DNA of 64,000 nucleotides from Rotaria sp. Silwood1. Taxonomy: Eukaryota > Rotifera > Eurotatoria > Philodinida > Philodinidae. Made by a program: the position numbers and the translations under genes. Numbering within the stretch: the first letter of the stretch is position 1; the number at the start of each line of letters is the position of its first letter. Under the pieces are notes generated by a model. That model was not told the origin of the DNA, searched no databases, and worked only from the letters and a program-made list of their open reading frames with translations. The DNA is taken from contig CAJNOP010000061.1 of the NCBI GenBank assembly GCA_905250075.1, positions 821,831 through 885,830 on the forward strand, written 5' to 3'. Of this stretch, positions 22,067-34,700 are shown piece after piece.

Positions 22067-23839
22067 TGTTTTTGTCTTTCGAATAGTATATTCAAAATCG
22101 TTCGAAATCTGATGATAATCTTATTCTTGAACATCTTAATGATCAAAATGAACAATTGACTATGGCTATATCTTGGTGTGAAAATCAAGTACAAGATGTT
22201 AAACAAGGTAGATTTATTATTCCTTCTTATAATTTATTTCGAAAGAAACAAATTCTTGAACTTAATAGAAAATTATTTATTTTATTAAGAGAAAAATTTT
22301 ATACCGAAATATATTTAGTTATTTACGATTTTCAATCGAAAATGATAGCAAAAACATAATAGAAGATTCTTAGTCACTTGTATGGTGAAAGCAGTATGAG
22401 AACAACAGAGAAAAACTATACATACATTCTAGTGATGAAAACTACTTCTAAATAATATATATATACAATTAATCTTACATTTTAGATTATGAGAATATGA
22501 TAAAAATTTTAATAGAATTCGCCAGAAAATTCTAATAAAATTTGTTTAGATTTTCATTAAAAAATTTTCTAAGACTACAAACTATTTTATGCATAAACAT
22601 GACTTTTTTTGCATGTACTAACTATAGATAACATAAAATAGGCAGTCATATTCGTGTAAAATAATTTTTGATAAAAGATCAAAACTAATGATAATTCATA
22701 CGATTTGTTAAGATATTATTGAAGTTTCAATCAATTCAAAATTTTAAGACTAATTAATATCGAAGCCAAAACAAAGTTTTGAGAAGGAACTGAGTCCATC
22801 TTTAAAGCATCATTCAGAAAAAAGTCCGAAAAAAACCAAACTCTTCTAAAGTTTCCTATTACTCATTAACATTCATCAAATTAATATCATTTCAATAGAA
22901 AAGCGATTTGACATCAACAGAGACATTCTCATAAATTTTCTTGCATTATTAAGAATGAATAATCGATGTTTATATAAATTTTTGAAATAAAATTCAATAT
23001 GTATGAAGTTAAAATTTGTCTCAATCTTATTAATCTACAAAAAAAAAAGAAAATCCTATAAAACGAAAGACATTCATTTTCTTTTCTAGCATTATCTCAA
23101 TCTGATCAATCGATTGTTGAATTTTGGTTAAAATGTTGTTCAAATGAAACATTCATTATTTCTTTTGAACATTGTCTCAATGAAATAATGAAATATTTAA
23201 ATTGTAATCAAGGTAAAAATTTTTTTTTTGTTTTTTTGATTAATTTTTATATGAATTCTTTAATTTAGATATTGCTGAATATCTATTAAATAATCTTTGT
23301 TGTTTATCATTTCGAATAAATTTTATTCATCCAAAATATTTAACACTTATTCAAATATGGTTTCTCTTAAAAAAAGATCGTTCTGACATTGAAAAAGATA
23401 TTAAAATAGCAAATGAACAAAGTTAATACTAAAAAGAAATAATAGTTTTTTTTTTTCGTTTTTCTATTTTCTTGATATTTTTTAGTTGAATTTTCAAAAA
23501 ATCTTTCCAATTTAATTTTAAATAATAATTATACTCAAATAGCTTTGATGCTTAATCGACGTACGTTAAATAATAATGAACTAATTAATCGATTATTATA
23601 TGAATATGATTTTAAACTTCCAGGTAAATTTTACAAAAAAAAAAAAATATACATGTATTGTTTTTGTTGTTTAAATTAATTTTATTTTAGATGAATTGAT
23701 TGGTATGTTATTAACATCAATTCGTCATGATGTAATATCTCATTTACGTACAGCATTATTATCTCATAATGATAATCCATGTAAACGTCTTCAAATACAT
23801 AAAATGATATTTAACGTGCAACAGATGGATTCTCTCTAG
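16683..23839 (+). CDS. RIPOR/FAM65-like Rho-interacting cell polarity regulator
   Basis: Predicted 797-residue protein of the RIPOR family, which binds Rho GTPases and acts in cell polarity and migration in vertebrates. Eleven phase-consistent exons: 16683-16752, 16806-17020, 17077-17271, 18906-19297, 21136-21454, 21507-22025, 22087-22207, 23090-23212, 23269-23421, 23486-23623, 23691-23839. Residues 20-160 are helical and likely coiled coil. Exon 4 (residues 161-290) is the most telling part: CAIEAQLEAMLGTF, ISGFSRICPGDEYELVIRYG and SGTIKLSFLVNWD match the conserved N-terminal RIPOR domain. Residues 300-450 are Ser/Glu-rich and low in complexity. The C-terminal 350 residues are helical, consistent with the family's repeat region. 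One donor (after 23421) is GTTAAT, a weak site, but both phases fit. Three introns exceed 0.8 kb. Confidence 0.85.
17272..18905 (+). other. Large intron 3 of the RIPOR-like gene
   Basis: 1634-nt AT-rich intron between AAA (17271) and ACT (18906). No gene, no clear element ends. Confidence 0.7.
19298..21135 (+). other. Large intron 4 of the RIPOR-like gene
   Basis: 1838-nt intron joining GA and T to an Asp codon. It holds two neighbouring hairpins. In the first, taggattaac (20172-20181) pairs with gttaatccta (20208-20217). In the second, agagctgg (20256-20263) pairs with ccagctct (20283-20290) and has an inner aagtac/gtactt. The hairpin zone is GC-richer than the rest and may be a decayed insert. 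Confidence 0.7.
22208..23089 (+). other. Intron 7 of the RIPOR-like gene
   Basis: 882-nt AT-rich intron; G and CA join to an Ala codon. A short open frame runs on from exon 7 to 22359 if the intron is retained. Nothing else recognised. Confidence 0.65.
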
Positions 23840-24133
23840 TCATATTAAATTTCAAAAAACAAAAATATTTTCTTTCTTATTGTTATTTACTTGTTTTCTT
23901 CTATTGTATGGAAAATCCGATTGGAACAGTGTTTGCTTCGTTGTATATATATATATGACAATAAGATATTTGTTATGATTTCTTTGTTGACGTCTATTCT
24001 CTTATAAGAAATATATATCTCATGCATTTCTTTTCTTTTTTCTTTTTTTGATAATAATGATGGGAAAATAAATATATATATATATAAATTTAATAAATAA
24101 AAAGAAAACGAAAAATATTTTATAGATTTTATT

Positions 24134-24490
24134 ATGGGTAAACAAAATCGTGTTATTGCTCAAAAAGCAAAAGTTAAACAACAACAACATAATAAAAAAC
24201 CAAAAGCTGTTAAAACTAATTTAAAACGAGTGAGATGATTGTAAAATTTTTTTTTTTTAAATTATTTATATAAAATTTGATTTAGTTAAATGAACAAGTA
24301 AGAAAAAAAGTTGAACAAGTTGATAAATTATATGATAATAAAGATGACAATCAATCGAACGAAAAAGTACAATGATAAGAATTTATTAAATTAGGATTTT
24401 CCTTTTTTTTTGTTTTGAATAATTTTTATTTTTTAGAAACAAAAAATGGAAACAACAAAACAAGATACATCTTCCGTAGATAAAAAATAA
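24134..24490 (+). CDS. RBIS-like ribosome biogenesis factor
   Basis: Small basic protein of 76 residues from three phase-0 exons: 24134-24229, 24286-24366 and 24437-24490. The middle, KKPKAVKTNLKRLNEQVRKKVEQVD, resembles the conserved part of RBIS (C8orf59), a nucleolar protein needed for large-subunit maturation; the N-terminus is Lys/Gln-rich, as expected for a nucleolar factor. It starts about 295 bp after the RIPOR-like stop on the same strand, with an AT repeat tract in between (about 24070-24090). Identity rests on a short motif, so this is a moderate call; the gene itself is well supported by three matching splice pairs. Confidence 0.65.
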
Positions 24491-24941
24491 TTGTGATTGT
24501 TAAACAATTAATTGTTATTTTGTTTTGTTGAAAAATAAAAATTTGTTCAACCGACGTGTGATTTCACAAAAAACTCTTTATATCAATCATCATATAAATA
24601 TAGATTTTATTTTAATTCTTCTCCGCAATATAAGATCATTCTAAGAAGAACACCCATGTAGGATATAATAGAAGATCCTCTCTTGAATTAATTTTAAATC
24701 TTATCAAAACTCAAATATTCATGTGTACGCTTATATTAAAATATATCTCGTTTACAAGGTTTTGAGTTGAAACGCCTGAAAGGAACATGATTTATGAGCT
24801 AAAATTATTTTGATTTTGTGAAGAATCCTGTAAATTAAAAACTTATAAAACTAAACGCGACACAATAGAAAACCCGAGCTCTTCTATTCCAGAAAAAGGT
24901 TGCAATGATGAAGAACCTAGTGACAATATCACTTCTACTTA
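24491..24941. other. Spacer after the RBIS-like gene
   Basis: 3' flank with AATAAA near 24532, then AT-rich sequence up to the first mobile element. No gene seen. Confidence 0.5.
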
Positions 24942-25929
24942 GGGCATACCAAAAGTTCGTAGAACGGTTTTAAAGAACCTTGTCGGATAAGGTAACCTAT
25001 TCATAGGGGTGCAACAAATCCAAAGCCTTGGGATTTGGTACAAAAAGATTTGGGTTTGTTCTAGACTGTGATTTGGATTTGGGTTTGGGTTTGGTCTTAA
25101 ATTACCCAAATGTGGCGAGGCTTTGTAAAATAAAGTCCCAGAAGGGAGAAAAGAATCCCAAGTCTTATAAATTAATATGAAATGGATTGGATTTGGTATA
25201 GATTTGGGTTTTGGGATTTGGATTTGGATCTTAGATTTGGTGTATAGCAGGTTGGGATTTGGGTTTGGAGGTTGAGATTTGGTTTCAATTTAACAAGACT
25301 ACAAAGTTGGAGTCATGTTAGATTGAAACCAAAACCCAAGTCCAAATCCAAATTCAAGTCCAAATCTCAAAGATTTGGTGCCAAATTCCAAATCTATTCA
25401 AGGTTTGTTGCACCACTACCTATTCAGAAATGAAAAACCAAATACACCATGTTGTAGAGCTTTTTGAGGCGCGTCGAATGGTATATAATAAATCCTGTTT
25501 TCATAAGACTTTGAAGAAACTAGAGTCAATTTGCTGATAGACGATTACGCACCCACACTCACATCCATCCATACCCACACTGACAAGATGACTGGAGATG
25601 CTACATATATGAGGTTGTAGCCCGTCAATAACTCTGCAAAATTGTGTGTGAAAAAAAATATTTTACAAATACTTTCGACTAATCCCAAGGACCACAATAT
25701 TCAATAACCTATCATACTTAGGTGAGGGTGTGAGTATGGGTGCGTAGTCGTCTATCAATAAATTGACTCTAGTTCCTTCAAAGTCTTATGAAAACAGGAT
25801 TTATTATATACCATTCGACGCGCCTCAAAAAGCTCTACAACATGGTATATTTAGTTTTTCATTTCTGAATAGGGTACCTTATCTGAGAAGGTTCTTTAAA
25901 ACCGTTCTACGAACTTTTGGTTTGCCCTA
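24940..25929. mobile_element. Terminal-inverted-repeat element interrupted by an hAT-like insert
   Basis: Outer element 24942-25927 begins gggcataccaaaagttcgta and ends with the near-complement, flanked by TA on both sides. Left arm: 24942-25003 plus 25427 to about 25560. Right arm: about 25725-25927. The two agree at most positions over about 200 bp once the 25004-25426 insertion is removed. The centre has no long open frame, so this is non-autonomous. The TA flanks suggest Tc1/mariner mobilisation. Confidence 0.85.
24996..25426. mobile_element. hAT-like non-autonomous element, 415 bp, nested
   Basis: Element 25004-25418 has 15-bp terminal inverted repeats (taggggtgcaacaaa at the left, the complement of tagtggtgcaacaaa at the right, 14 of 15). 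It is flanked by a perfect 8-bp duplication cctattca at 24996-25003 and 25419-25426. The right arm of the host element carries the same sequence uninterrupted (ctattcagaaatg in complement near 25862-25875), so the empty site is visible within the window. The inside is a degenerate array of GATTTGGG-like units on the left and CCAAATCC-like units on the right, so it can also fold back. Confidence 0.9.
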
Positions 25930-28229
25930 AATAAAAATCAAAAAAATCTTAGTAGTGCAGTATCTTTGCAGGTAAAATGTGGAACTCATATGCTTTCTTT
26001 CGGTTCATTATACTAATACGATTTGTCCAAGCGTGACGGAATAACTTTTTTTTTCACTTTATCTCGGGAATATATCAACAGATTGAACTCTAATAGGGCT
26101 GATATTTTGAAAACATATATAAGCCGGGTTACCCTACACAGCATAAAAGTTTCACTAGTTCTTGTCTTTCTTTTACATGTTTTATGACTAAAATATATGC
26201 CCAGGACGGAATAATCAAAAATGGACTCTGGATTTCGATGGTGTGTGAAGAACTAAAAATTTTAGATCACCTACAAATGTGATTAAAAACTTTTCTATAG
26301 AAAAGTTGTAGCTGAGATGACGAGCTATACATAAAAAAAACAATTCAAGATATATGATAGCTTCGTCTCATATGTAGAAAAAAAATTGCCGTGACGGAAT
26401 AACGATTTTAAAAATCGGCATATTTTCATCAACGTTTATTTCTACAGAAAGTTAATACTAGTTTCCCCGAGATGAATCAATTGATAACATCTCTGAAAGA
26501 ATAATTAAGGAAACGTCTCACATCATCCTTTTGACAACGTAAAAATTATATAATGAAAGGATGAATTTCGCATTTTTTATGACTTTGCCGAAATAGGTGA
26601 ACAGTTACGTGGACAGGTCGAATACAAAATACACAAAGTATAAAAATCTTTAAAAAAAAAAAGTCAGTTCTTTTCCAACAATAATTGATTGTTAGCAAAC
26701 GTTCTGTCTTTTTTTGTTTGTCTTGTTACTATTTGCATAGTATGTTTTTGTGCTGGTAGTATGACAGGTGTAGGAAATCAAAACATCAGTTTTAATTATA
26801 TTGAATATAATCGTTTATCTGTGCAATAGTAAAAAATCTGCATTATTTAGAATATTGAAAAACATATTGTTTTTTCAATCACGGTTATTAAAGTCTGTAA
26901 TGAGTGGGAGGATCACCTTAAACGTTCGTTGTTAGGATCTAGTAGGAGGAAGTCGTAAAGACCACAATTTAAACTTCAACTAATTACTATTTCCATCGAA
27001 CATATATTTAAGTTCCACGAAAAAATATTCTAGAAAGATTATTAAAAAATTTCCATCACGAGTATTCGAATATGTTGAATTGTTTTATTCGAGAAATCAA
27101 TTAAGAATATAAGCATAGTTTAGTTCTTCAGTAATAATGTTATCTATAAACATTTTCATTAAGAAAACTTTGATCATTATTCAAGTATTCATATTTATTT
27201 TAATTAATTATGTAAGCACATTCATTCTATTTTATTTATTTGTTACAGTTTTTGTCACATTGACCTTAAAATCAGTTTGTAACTACATGATGTTTTTGAT
27301 ATCAAGAAAATAATCATAAATAAAGTTGAGAATGACGTTATTTTGAATTTCAAATTTTCTAAAATATTTCATATCGACTCTGAATCATAAAATAGAATAT
27401 TTGATTTCAGCAATGTATCTTCTAACGCATGTCATGTAAAATGATGAATAATTATTCTTTTTTATCGATTCCATTAAAATAGAATCCGACGAATGAAATA
27501 AAAATTTCTTCATTTGAAACAGTCATTCAGCAAACAAAAAAATTATTTTATTGTAGAATTAAGTTATTTTATTTCAATCAATTTGACTCGAATTCAATAA
27601 CACAAATACAAAAATGGAATCACTTTAGATTTCAGTCTTCTTTAGTTAACCAAAAGAAATAATTACTACTGAAGTATATTTACATTTCCAACAAAAAATA
27701 AATGTCCCATCAATGAAAATTTCTTTCGTAACATAATAATCCATCAGCAACTTATGAAAAATTACTGAGAAATTTCTATATTTTTTGAACCTTCTTTCGA
27801 TATATTATATGAATAAATCCATTCGTAAGATAGTTTATGAGAGAAGTTTTTTTTTTATTCTAAAGCAGAATTTTATCATCTGTTATTCTTCTTAGCAACA
27901 TGAACAAATTCATTGTATCAACATAATGCAAAATAATTATATAATTTGAAATGATATCTTATCAAATAAACAGTATGATAATTTATGTAGATATTAACAT
28001 TTTTGAAACATGATTTATTCGTTTATATTATCATTCATATTTACAAACATATTAATAGATTTGAAAGATGCAGATCAAACTATTTTATATAATTTTTAGT
28101 TCTTTTCTCTATTTAGAAATTTACTTCAAAAAATAAAAAAATAAATATTTTAAATTTATTGATCTTATTATAAACAATATGAGTTATCACAATGTATAAT
28201 GAATAGGCACAAAAAGACGATATTTTGTT
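25930..28229. other. Gene-free stretch with a repeat-like left part
   Basis: At 26030-26650 the sequence is less AT-rich and carries the motif GACGGAATAA three times (near 26036, 26205 and 26393), plus self-complementary tracts; I take it as decayed repeat DNA of unknown type. From 26650 to 28229 it is AT-rich with no gene recognised, ending in the 3' flank of PACRGL. Confidence 0.5.
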
Positions 28230-28954
28230 TTAAATGTGTACACTACAATATGTAGGTATTTTTGATTTAATCACCGGTAAAACATCCTAAACAACAACAA
28301 CAACAAAAAAACATTATATCATAAATATAAACAAATAAATTTCTTTACTTTTTCACCATTTTCTTCAAAAATATTCAAGGCATTAGTTACAGCATCTCGA
28401 TATTTTCGATTTGACATTCGTTTTGCTAACTAAAAGATAAAACAAGAAGAAAAACATTTTGTAATTAATTCTTCTTCTTCTAATATACTTACAATACTTA
28501 AATATGTTTTTAAATATTTATCTAATTCATTTCCAACAACTGTACTTAATTGTATTAATGCATTTAAAGCTCCTTCAAATACTTCATCATTATTTGAACT
28601 TAATGCCAATTTAATTGGATTAATTAATTTCGGTAAAAGTAGTATTACTTTTGGTCGTGCATTTATATTTGACATAAGTTCTGTAAAACCTTGTCGACTT
28701 ATAAATGGAAGTGGATGTGATGTTTCACGTAAACCTTCAGCTAATAAAACAAGTACAGGATCATAATTAAGATCATCAATTGATGTATTCCAAGCTAAAC
28801 GATTACGAACTGAACCATGTACAAGACGACAAGGTATTCGTCCTGATGTAAATGCATTTAAAAATGGAGTATTACTTGTTGAATTTGCTGTTGAAAAAGG
28901 ATCGATAGTTTTTGGACATAATTTTGCTGATGGTCGATTAAGAGATGCAGCCAT
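28230..28954 (-). CDS. PACRGL: PACRG-like protein
   Basis: 199-residue member of the PACRG family, helical-repeat proteins tied to cilia and axonemal microtubules; the cellular role of PACRGL is poorly known. Three exons: 28954..28493, 28429..28349, 28286..28230, all phase 0. Diagnostic stretches: IPCRLVHGSVRNRLAWN, LLAEGLRETSHPLPF, LLPKLINPIKLAL, DEVFEGALNALIQLS and the end IKSKIPTYCSV. These follow the PACRGL rather than the PACRG pattern. The first 35 residues are Ser/Thr/Pro-rich. Divergent from the phosphatase gene 1.2 kb away. Confidence 0.92.
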
Positions 28955-30185
28955 TAATCATAAATGTATGTCTGTATTATGTTGCTAAGTGAAACAAATA
29001 GATCTGTTTGTTCTCTCTTATTTTTTTTGTTGTTGTTGTTGCTGTGATTCTTCATCACGTCAAGAGGTGGCAGTAGTTTCCACCTAATTTAAATAAGTTT
29101 TAAAACAATTTCTTTGATTTAAGTATCGAGATTATGTTAAATATTATTCTTGTTTTTATTATTTATTTTGAATTTTGAATAAAATAAATTTCTTCTTCAA
29201 ATTTTCAATGAAAACTTATAAAAATATTTTATTTTTTTTTGCTTTTTTTTTTCTGTATAGTTTTAACCTTCAATTTACACCTACACATATAAATTCAATA
29301 TTTTTGTTTTTCATTAGTCCTTCAATAAATTACTTGAAATAAAAATATTAAGATTCTTAGTTATGTGATAGTTACTTATAACTTCAAAATTCAAAAAGAA
29401 AAATAAAGTATTTCTATGTAAATATTATTTTTTCTGTGAGTGATTCTATTCAGTTAATAATATTCAAATAAAACATGCCTGACTTTTTTCTTTTATTTAT
29501 CGAAAATCCATTTAACGAAATTTAATCGTGCAAAAAGAAAAACCTATATCATGCACGCACGGCAATAATCGTGCGGTCGTTAACAAATGTGAAGTACATA
29601 AAAGTACGTTGCATTATTATTTGTCATACAGGTTAAATTGCCTAAGGACGATAAGTATGCATAGCACATCATGTTTTTTCCTGTGTCATCATTGTTATTG
29701 GTGCATTTTTAAAAACAATATATAAGGGGATCGACAGTTTTGCTTATTTTTAATTATTTATTTTTCATTTGTACGTTAGAGATAAAATTTTAAAAAATCT
29801 AGCGTATCGTCATCTTTTCAACTTGTGTCAGATTTTTAATAGGAGATATTGCTACATAATAGCTATTAGTTTTTATTTAATCTATTTTATTCCTATCGCT
29901 AATTATTAAAACGTTAATAATCCTGACTGAGGTTATGTGGTATAAAGCCCAATCGTTAGTCAATTTCATGAATAACATGCATGCCTGATTTGTTTCTTAT
30001 TTTTCTTTGCTGTTTGGCAACAAGTAAAGAAACAATATGAGTAATGTTGTTGTTTCATTATGGATCCATGTCGACAGTTTTTTATATTAAACGAAGGAAA
30101 AAAAAGGTGTATTGAGACTCCTCCATATATATATATATTTGAATGAATGATTTATGTTTTTCTTCAGATTACTTTTTATTACAGA
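28955..30185. other. Divergent intergenic region, PACRGL and DUSP
   Basis: 1.2 kb between divergent genes. It contains a TTG repeat (about 29028-29040) and, near 29717, an ATATAAGGGG stretch that could serve as a TATA-type element for the plus strand. Short open frames (29528-29725) show no domain. Confidence 0.4.
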
Positions 30186-31734
30186 ATGGTCACATGTCTT
30201 GCACAGCAATCTTCGACGCAATTATTATCAAGTGATTGTTCTCAGCAATTTCGTATGATATCACATGATTCAAAAATGTCATCAATGTCATCTCGAAAAC
30301 GGCTCTTAAACGAACAGAACGATAGTAATCCATGCTGTATGGAGTATTTTGATCGTCAGAATGAAATAACTAAACGACCCAAAACAGGTAATTGCGTCAT
30401 ATGAAAATTCAGAATAGAAAAAGAACAAAAATTTTGATCTTTGCTTTTTTCACAGTGTTTCTCGTTCGTTCTCCTATTTTCTATCGCCCACATTTCACGC
30501 ATTGCCTCATACTTCATATTAAATTTTCTTTTTGTCACAACCAATAGGGTTATTTCATCATGAATCAAAGAGCAAATATCATCATAAGATACAGCGCTGT
30601 GCGCCTGGAATATTACGACGTAGAAGCCTTATTCACTCAACATTCACCTATATAAAGTGTGCTTCAACGACACACACATACATACCTTTTTTACAAGCTT
30701 TATCGAAAACAACAACAACAACATCAGAAAAAAACATGCTCGCTCTTCAACAAAAGCCTGAAATTGTTAGCAATGATGAAACTGAGAAAACTCTTGATTC
30801 ACTATTTTTAACATGTGCTCAATTAGCTGCTTATATAACAACAATTACCAATACCACTGATCGAACAATATTAATAATTGATTGTGGTTCACCATTACGA
30901 CATACTGAAAGACGAGTTCAAGGTTCATTTTTATTAAATGTTAATGATAAAATATCTCGAAAACGTTTGGCTACTCGTGGTTTAAAAAATTTCTTAGATA
31001 ACAATCAATTAAATCGTTTAAATAGCAATGAAATCATTATTTTATATGATGATTCTATTCGTCCATCATCAGCATGTGCTAATGCATCAATTCAATCTCA
31101 ACTTTCATCGTCAATGAAGTGTGTTTATGACGAAATAAAACGATATGATGCAAATAAAACAATTTATATTCTTGAATCACCATTTGACGAATTTTATCAA
31201 CATTATCCATCGCTTTGCTATATTAGTACATCAACAGACGAAGATATTTCATCACCGGCAATATTAACAGCTGTACCAATAGATATTGATTCCTTTCAAT
31301 TATCTGAAATAATACCTGGTCTTTATCTTGGTAGTTCAAATGATGCTGAAAATCTTCGTTTATTACAAGCACATCAAATAGATGTTATAATTAATGTATC
31401 AACGACAATTCCAAATTATTTTGAAAATGAAAATATATTTGAATATCATCGATTACCATGTCATGATTCAGCAAATCAAAATATTCTTCAATATTTTGAA
31501 ACAACATTTGAATTTATTCATAAAAGATTATCTATGAACAAAAAAATTCTTGTACATTGTCAAGGTGGTGTTAGTCGTAGTCCATCATTTATTATTGGTT
31601 ATTTAATGAAATATCATGTAAAAACATTTGACGAAGCTCATCGTCTTGTAAAAACTAAACGATCTATAATTAATCCAAATTTAAACTTTCTTGGACAATT
31701 AATGCAATATGAACAATTGTCGAACAAAGCTTAA
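30186..31734 (+). CDS. Dual-specificity phosphatase, MAP-kinase-phosphatase type
   Basis: 462-residue predicted phosphatase from two exons, 30186-30387 and 30548-31734, joined at a Gly codon. Residues about 150-290 look like the rhodanese/CH2 domain of MAPK phosphatases (TILIIDCGSPLRHTERRVQG, then NEIIILYDDS). The catalytic domain starts at about residue 320 (SEIIPGLYLGSSNDAENL), has the general-acid region LPCHDSANQNI, and ends with the P-loop VHCQGGVSRSPSFIIGYLM, placing the catalytic Cys at residue 405 (31558-31560). All catalytic residues (Asp, Cys, Arg) are present. MKP family members dephosphorylate Thr and Tyr in MAP kinases; which one is the target cannot be told. Residues 1-130 are Ser/Lys-rich and unassigned. 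The start chosen is the ATG at 30186; an in-frame upstream ATG at 30147 exists. Confidence 0.9.
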
Positions 31735-34700
31735 ATTAAATTTGTTTTATTGTATTAGATTTGTTTTGCATATCAATACTGTATTATTTTTTTTTGTTTT
31801 GTTTTGAATGTACAATGTGTCAGATACTGTATGTTTTTTGTATAGAATAGTAACGTAATTGTATATTTCACTATTCTTATATGTCAAATACATGCATATC
31901 TATCGGGTACTTGTTAATAGTAATCAAGAAACTTTCATTTACTCTGGTGACATATATAAACATAGCACATTTTAATATAAATGTAATCAAGAAAATATAA
32001 ATAGATCTGTTTTCATCTTGACTTTAACATATAGCATATTAAAATATCAACACAAGTGGATATCTTATCGAACAGATGTTACAAATTTATTGTGTTAAGT
32101 TGAATTGTGATTTTTTGCGTCTTTCCAAAAAAATATTTTTACGGTCACGATTATTGACATTTGTTTCTTCTTCTTTCATTCACAATAGAAGATTCTTTTT
32201 TTTTTGTTTTTTAGAAGAACAAAACATCGAACATTATAGAAGAATCCTTTAAATTAATTAATTTTGCAAAAAATTATAACTTAGATTAGTATATTTAAAT
32301 CAAAAAATGCAAAATTTCCACTTGATGTAAAAAAAGGTCACAAAGAAGAAAAATAATATCGAAAAAAATACGGAAAGTCTAAATTCCAAAAAACAATATT
32401 ACGAAAGAAAAAAAAGTCGCAAAAAGCTATTTGTGAAACAAAAAGTTTCAAGTCGTTTGAAGCACATGATATCAATGTCATAATAAACCCATCTCTGCTT
32501 GTACTTAATAGGTTATTTCAAAGATATATGATGATGAAAGAATGAACTCACATAATCATAAAAGCATGAATAAGAAAATATCATTGAGGGTGTGGGTGTG
32601 ATTATGAGTAAGTTTTCGTGTGTACAAGGATACTTTCTTCATATTACCCATACACTCATACCTTTCTTTCTTATGTCAACATACGAAAAAGCGAAGAAAA
32701 TTTTCGATTGGTACGAGTTTTTTTTCATGAAACTATTGCTAAACAGCAATAAAATGAAAGGATATCTATCAAGATTTTATTTTTGAAATTTTAAGTATTG
32801 AAAATCCTATTTTGTTCTACACTTCAGAGGTCGACTTTTTCGTATTCAAATTTTTTTTTCGAACTTGTTACATTAATTTCTAGTTTTCAGAGTATTGAGA
32901 TGAAAAATCCTAAAAAAGATTACAATCAACCTTTTTTCTTCTGAGTTGTTGAAAGTTTAAAAATCTCTTCTCAAATTCTTTAAATGATTTTGGTTTTCTC
33001 AAAATAATCTTTTAAATAAAAATTTATGAAAATAAATGAGGCATAATAGAAGATTTAGGATCTTCTGTTGAAACCTAGAAGACATCGTATAGTATATTTT
33101 AAATAGTGCATACCTTCTGATAAAGGTCATTCATTTTGATAATGAATAATTTCTGATAAAACATGTTTATTACCGACAAGAGCATGACTGGTTATTAATC
33201 ATTCTTGAGTGATTTATTACATAGCAATATGTAGTAACGATGAATATTATCAACAAACCATGACGTTAATAATAAATGTTTTGCTGCATATTTTTATTAT
33301 CAAGCATAATCAAAAATTAACATGCTTGAGAATGTGAATGTAGATGAATGACTAAGGGCTTTCAAGTAGACTGTTAGTATGACCATGTTTGAGAATAAGA
33401 CTGACACTTACATCTATGTCTGTCCGCATACCAAGACTCATAGCTGCAACCACAGTTACACCCAGCATTCCCTCCCCATACTTACATTCACAATTCATTG
33501 CTTTGTGTCTATGATAAAATATCAAATGGAAATATTTGCTGCAAGAGCTCTTAGAACTTATATCGCACTATTCTTCCTTGTCACTCAAAAAGCAAAAAAA
33601 ATAATCGGGAATCCTGCTATAAATATTCAAAGAATTGGTAATAGCACAGTCAATTCTATAAGAACCAATGCTAGCTGAGAAAATAATGTATTTAAATCAA
33701 GAAGAATGTTTTGTAGAATATCTTGACAAAAATCTTGCAGAAAAGAAATCTATCACAGTGAACAAAGATTGAATAGTAGGATGATTTTTTTTTCTCTTTG
33801 AAAAAGTTTCATACAAAAAAAATTCGATCGATAGCTATATATTGTATCTTTGCAAAAGAAGTTGTCTTGCATACTTCTACAGATTACATTTGTTAATATA
33901 AAATCTCATCTTATGAAGTGAAAGAAAAGATTCTGTTTCTTCCAAATAAAATCTAAATCCATTAAACTATTCAAATGACAGATTTATTCTTTGCTTTCTT
34001 TTTCTTATCTAAAATAGTTGAGTTGAAAATAGATTATAATCCTTTTAACCTATTTTTGTTTCAATAAAACAATAGAAGGTCATAATTTTTTAACATTAGG
34101 GAAATCGGCCTTGAAATACTCGGAAATTTTGATTTTACTAAGAATGCAAGAATTATTCAGTATCGGATTATGTTTCTTGTGAAATTGTATATGATCTTTC
34201 GTCGGCAAACGGGGGGGAAGTACTATTTGATATAGAGCTTTTAGTATTATCGAGAAATTGTTCGACATTCTCAATATCAGCCTACAGAAGAAAAGTTTGA
34301 TAACATGAAGATATTCAATAATTGATCAATATTAATTGTTGCTATTTAATGGTCGACACTATTTGTATTTTTGAGCTTTTCAATTAATTATAGATGAAAT
34401 TTTTAGAAATGGAAATGTTTGTGTAATTCGAAGGAAAAATTTATATTCAAAAGGACATTCATTAAATAACGATACTTCACGAACATATTGACAAAAATTC
34501 ATTTGAAAAATCATTTGTGATACTTTTATACTATTTCATTAAATTTGAATATGAAAAAATATGACAGTGACCAGTTTTCTTTCTTGGAAAATAATCAACA
34601 CAACAAATAACTTTACTATTTATGAAATTTTTTAACCTATATTGGTTTTTTTCATTTGACGGTCAATAAGGTTGATTATGAAAATATATATAGGCTATAA

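Noticed and set aside
33379-33678. 99-codon plus-strand frame
   Set aside because: Composition is typical of chance frames; no domain, signal peptide or splice partners.
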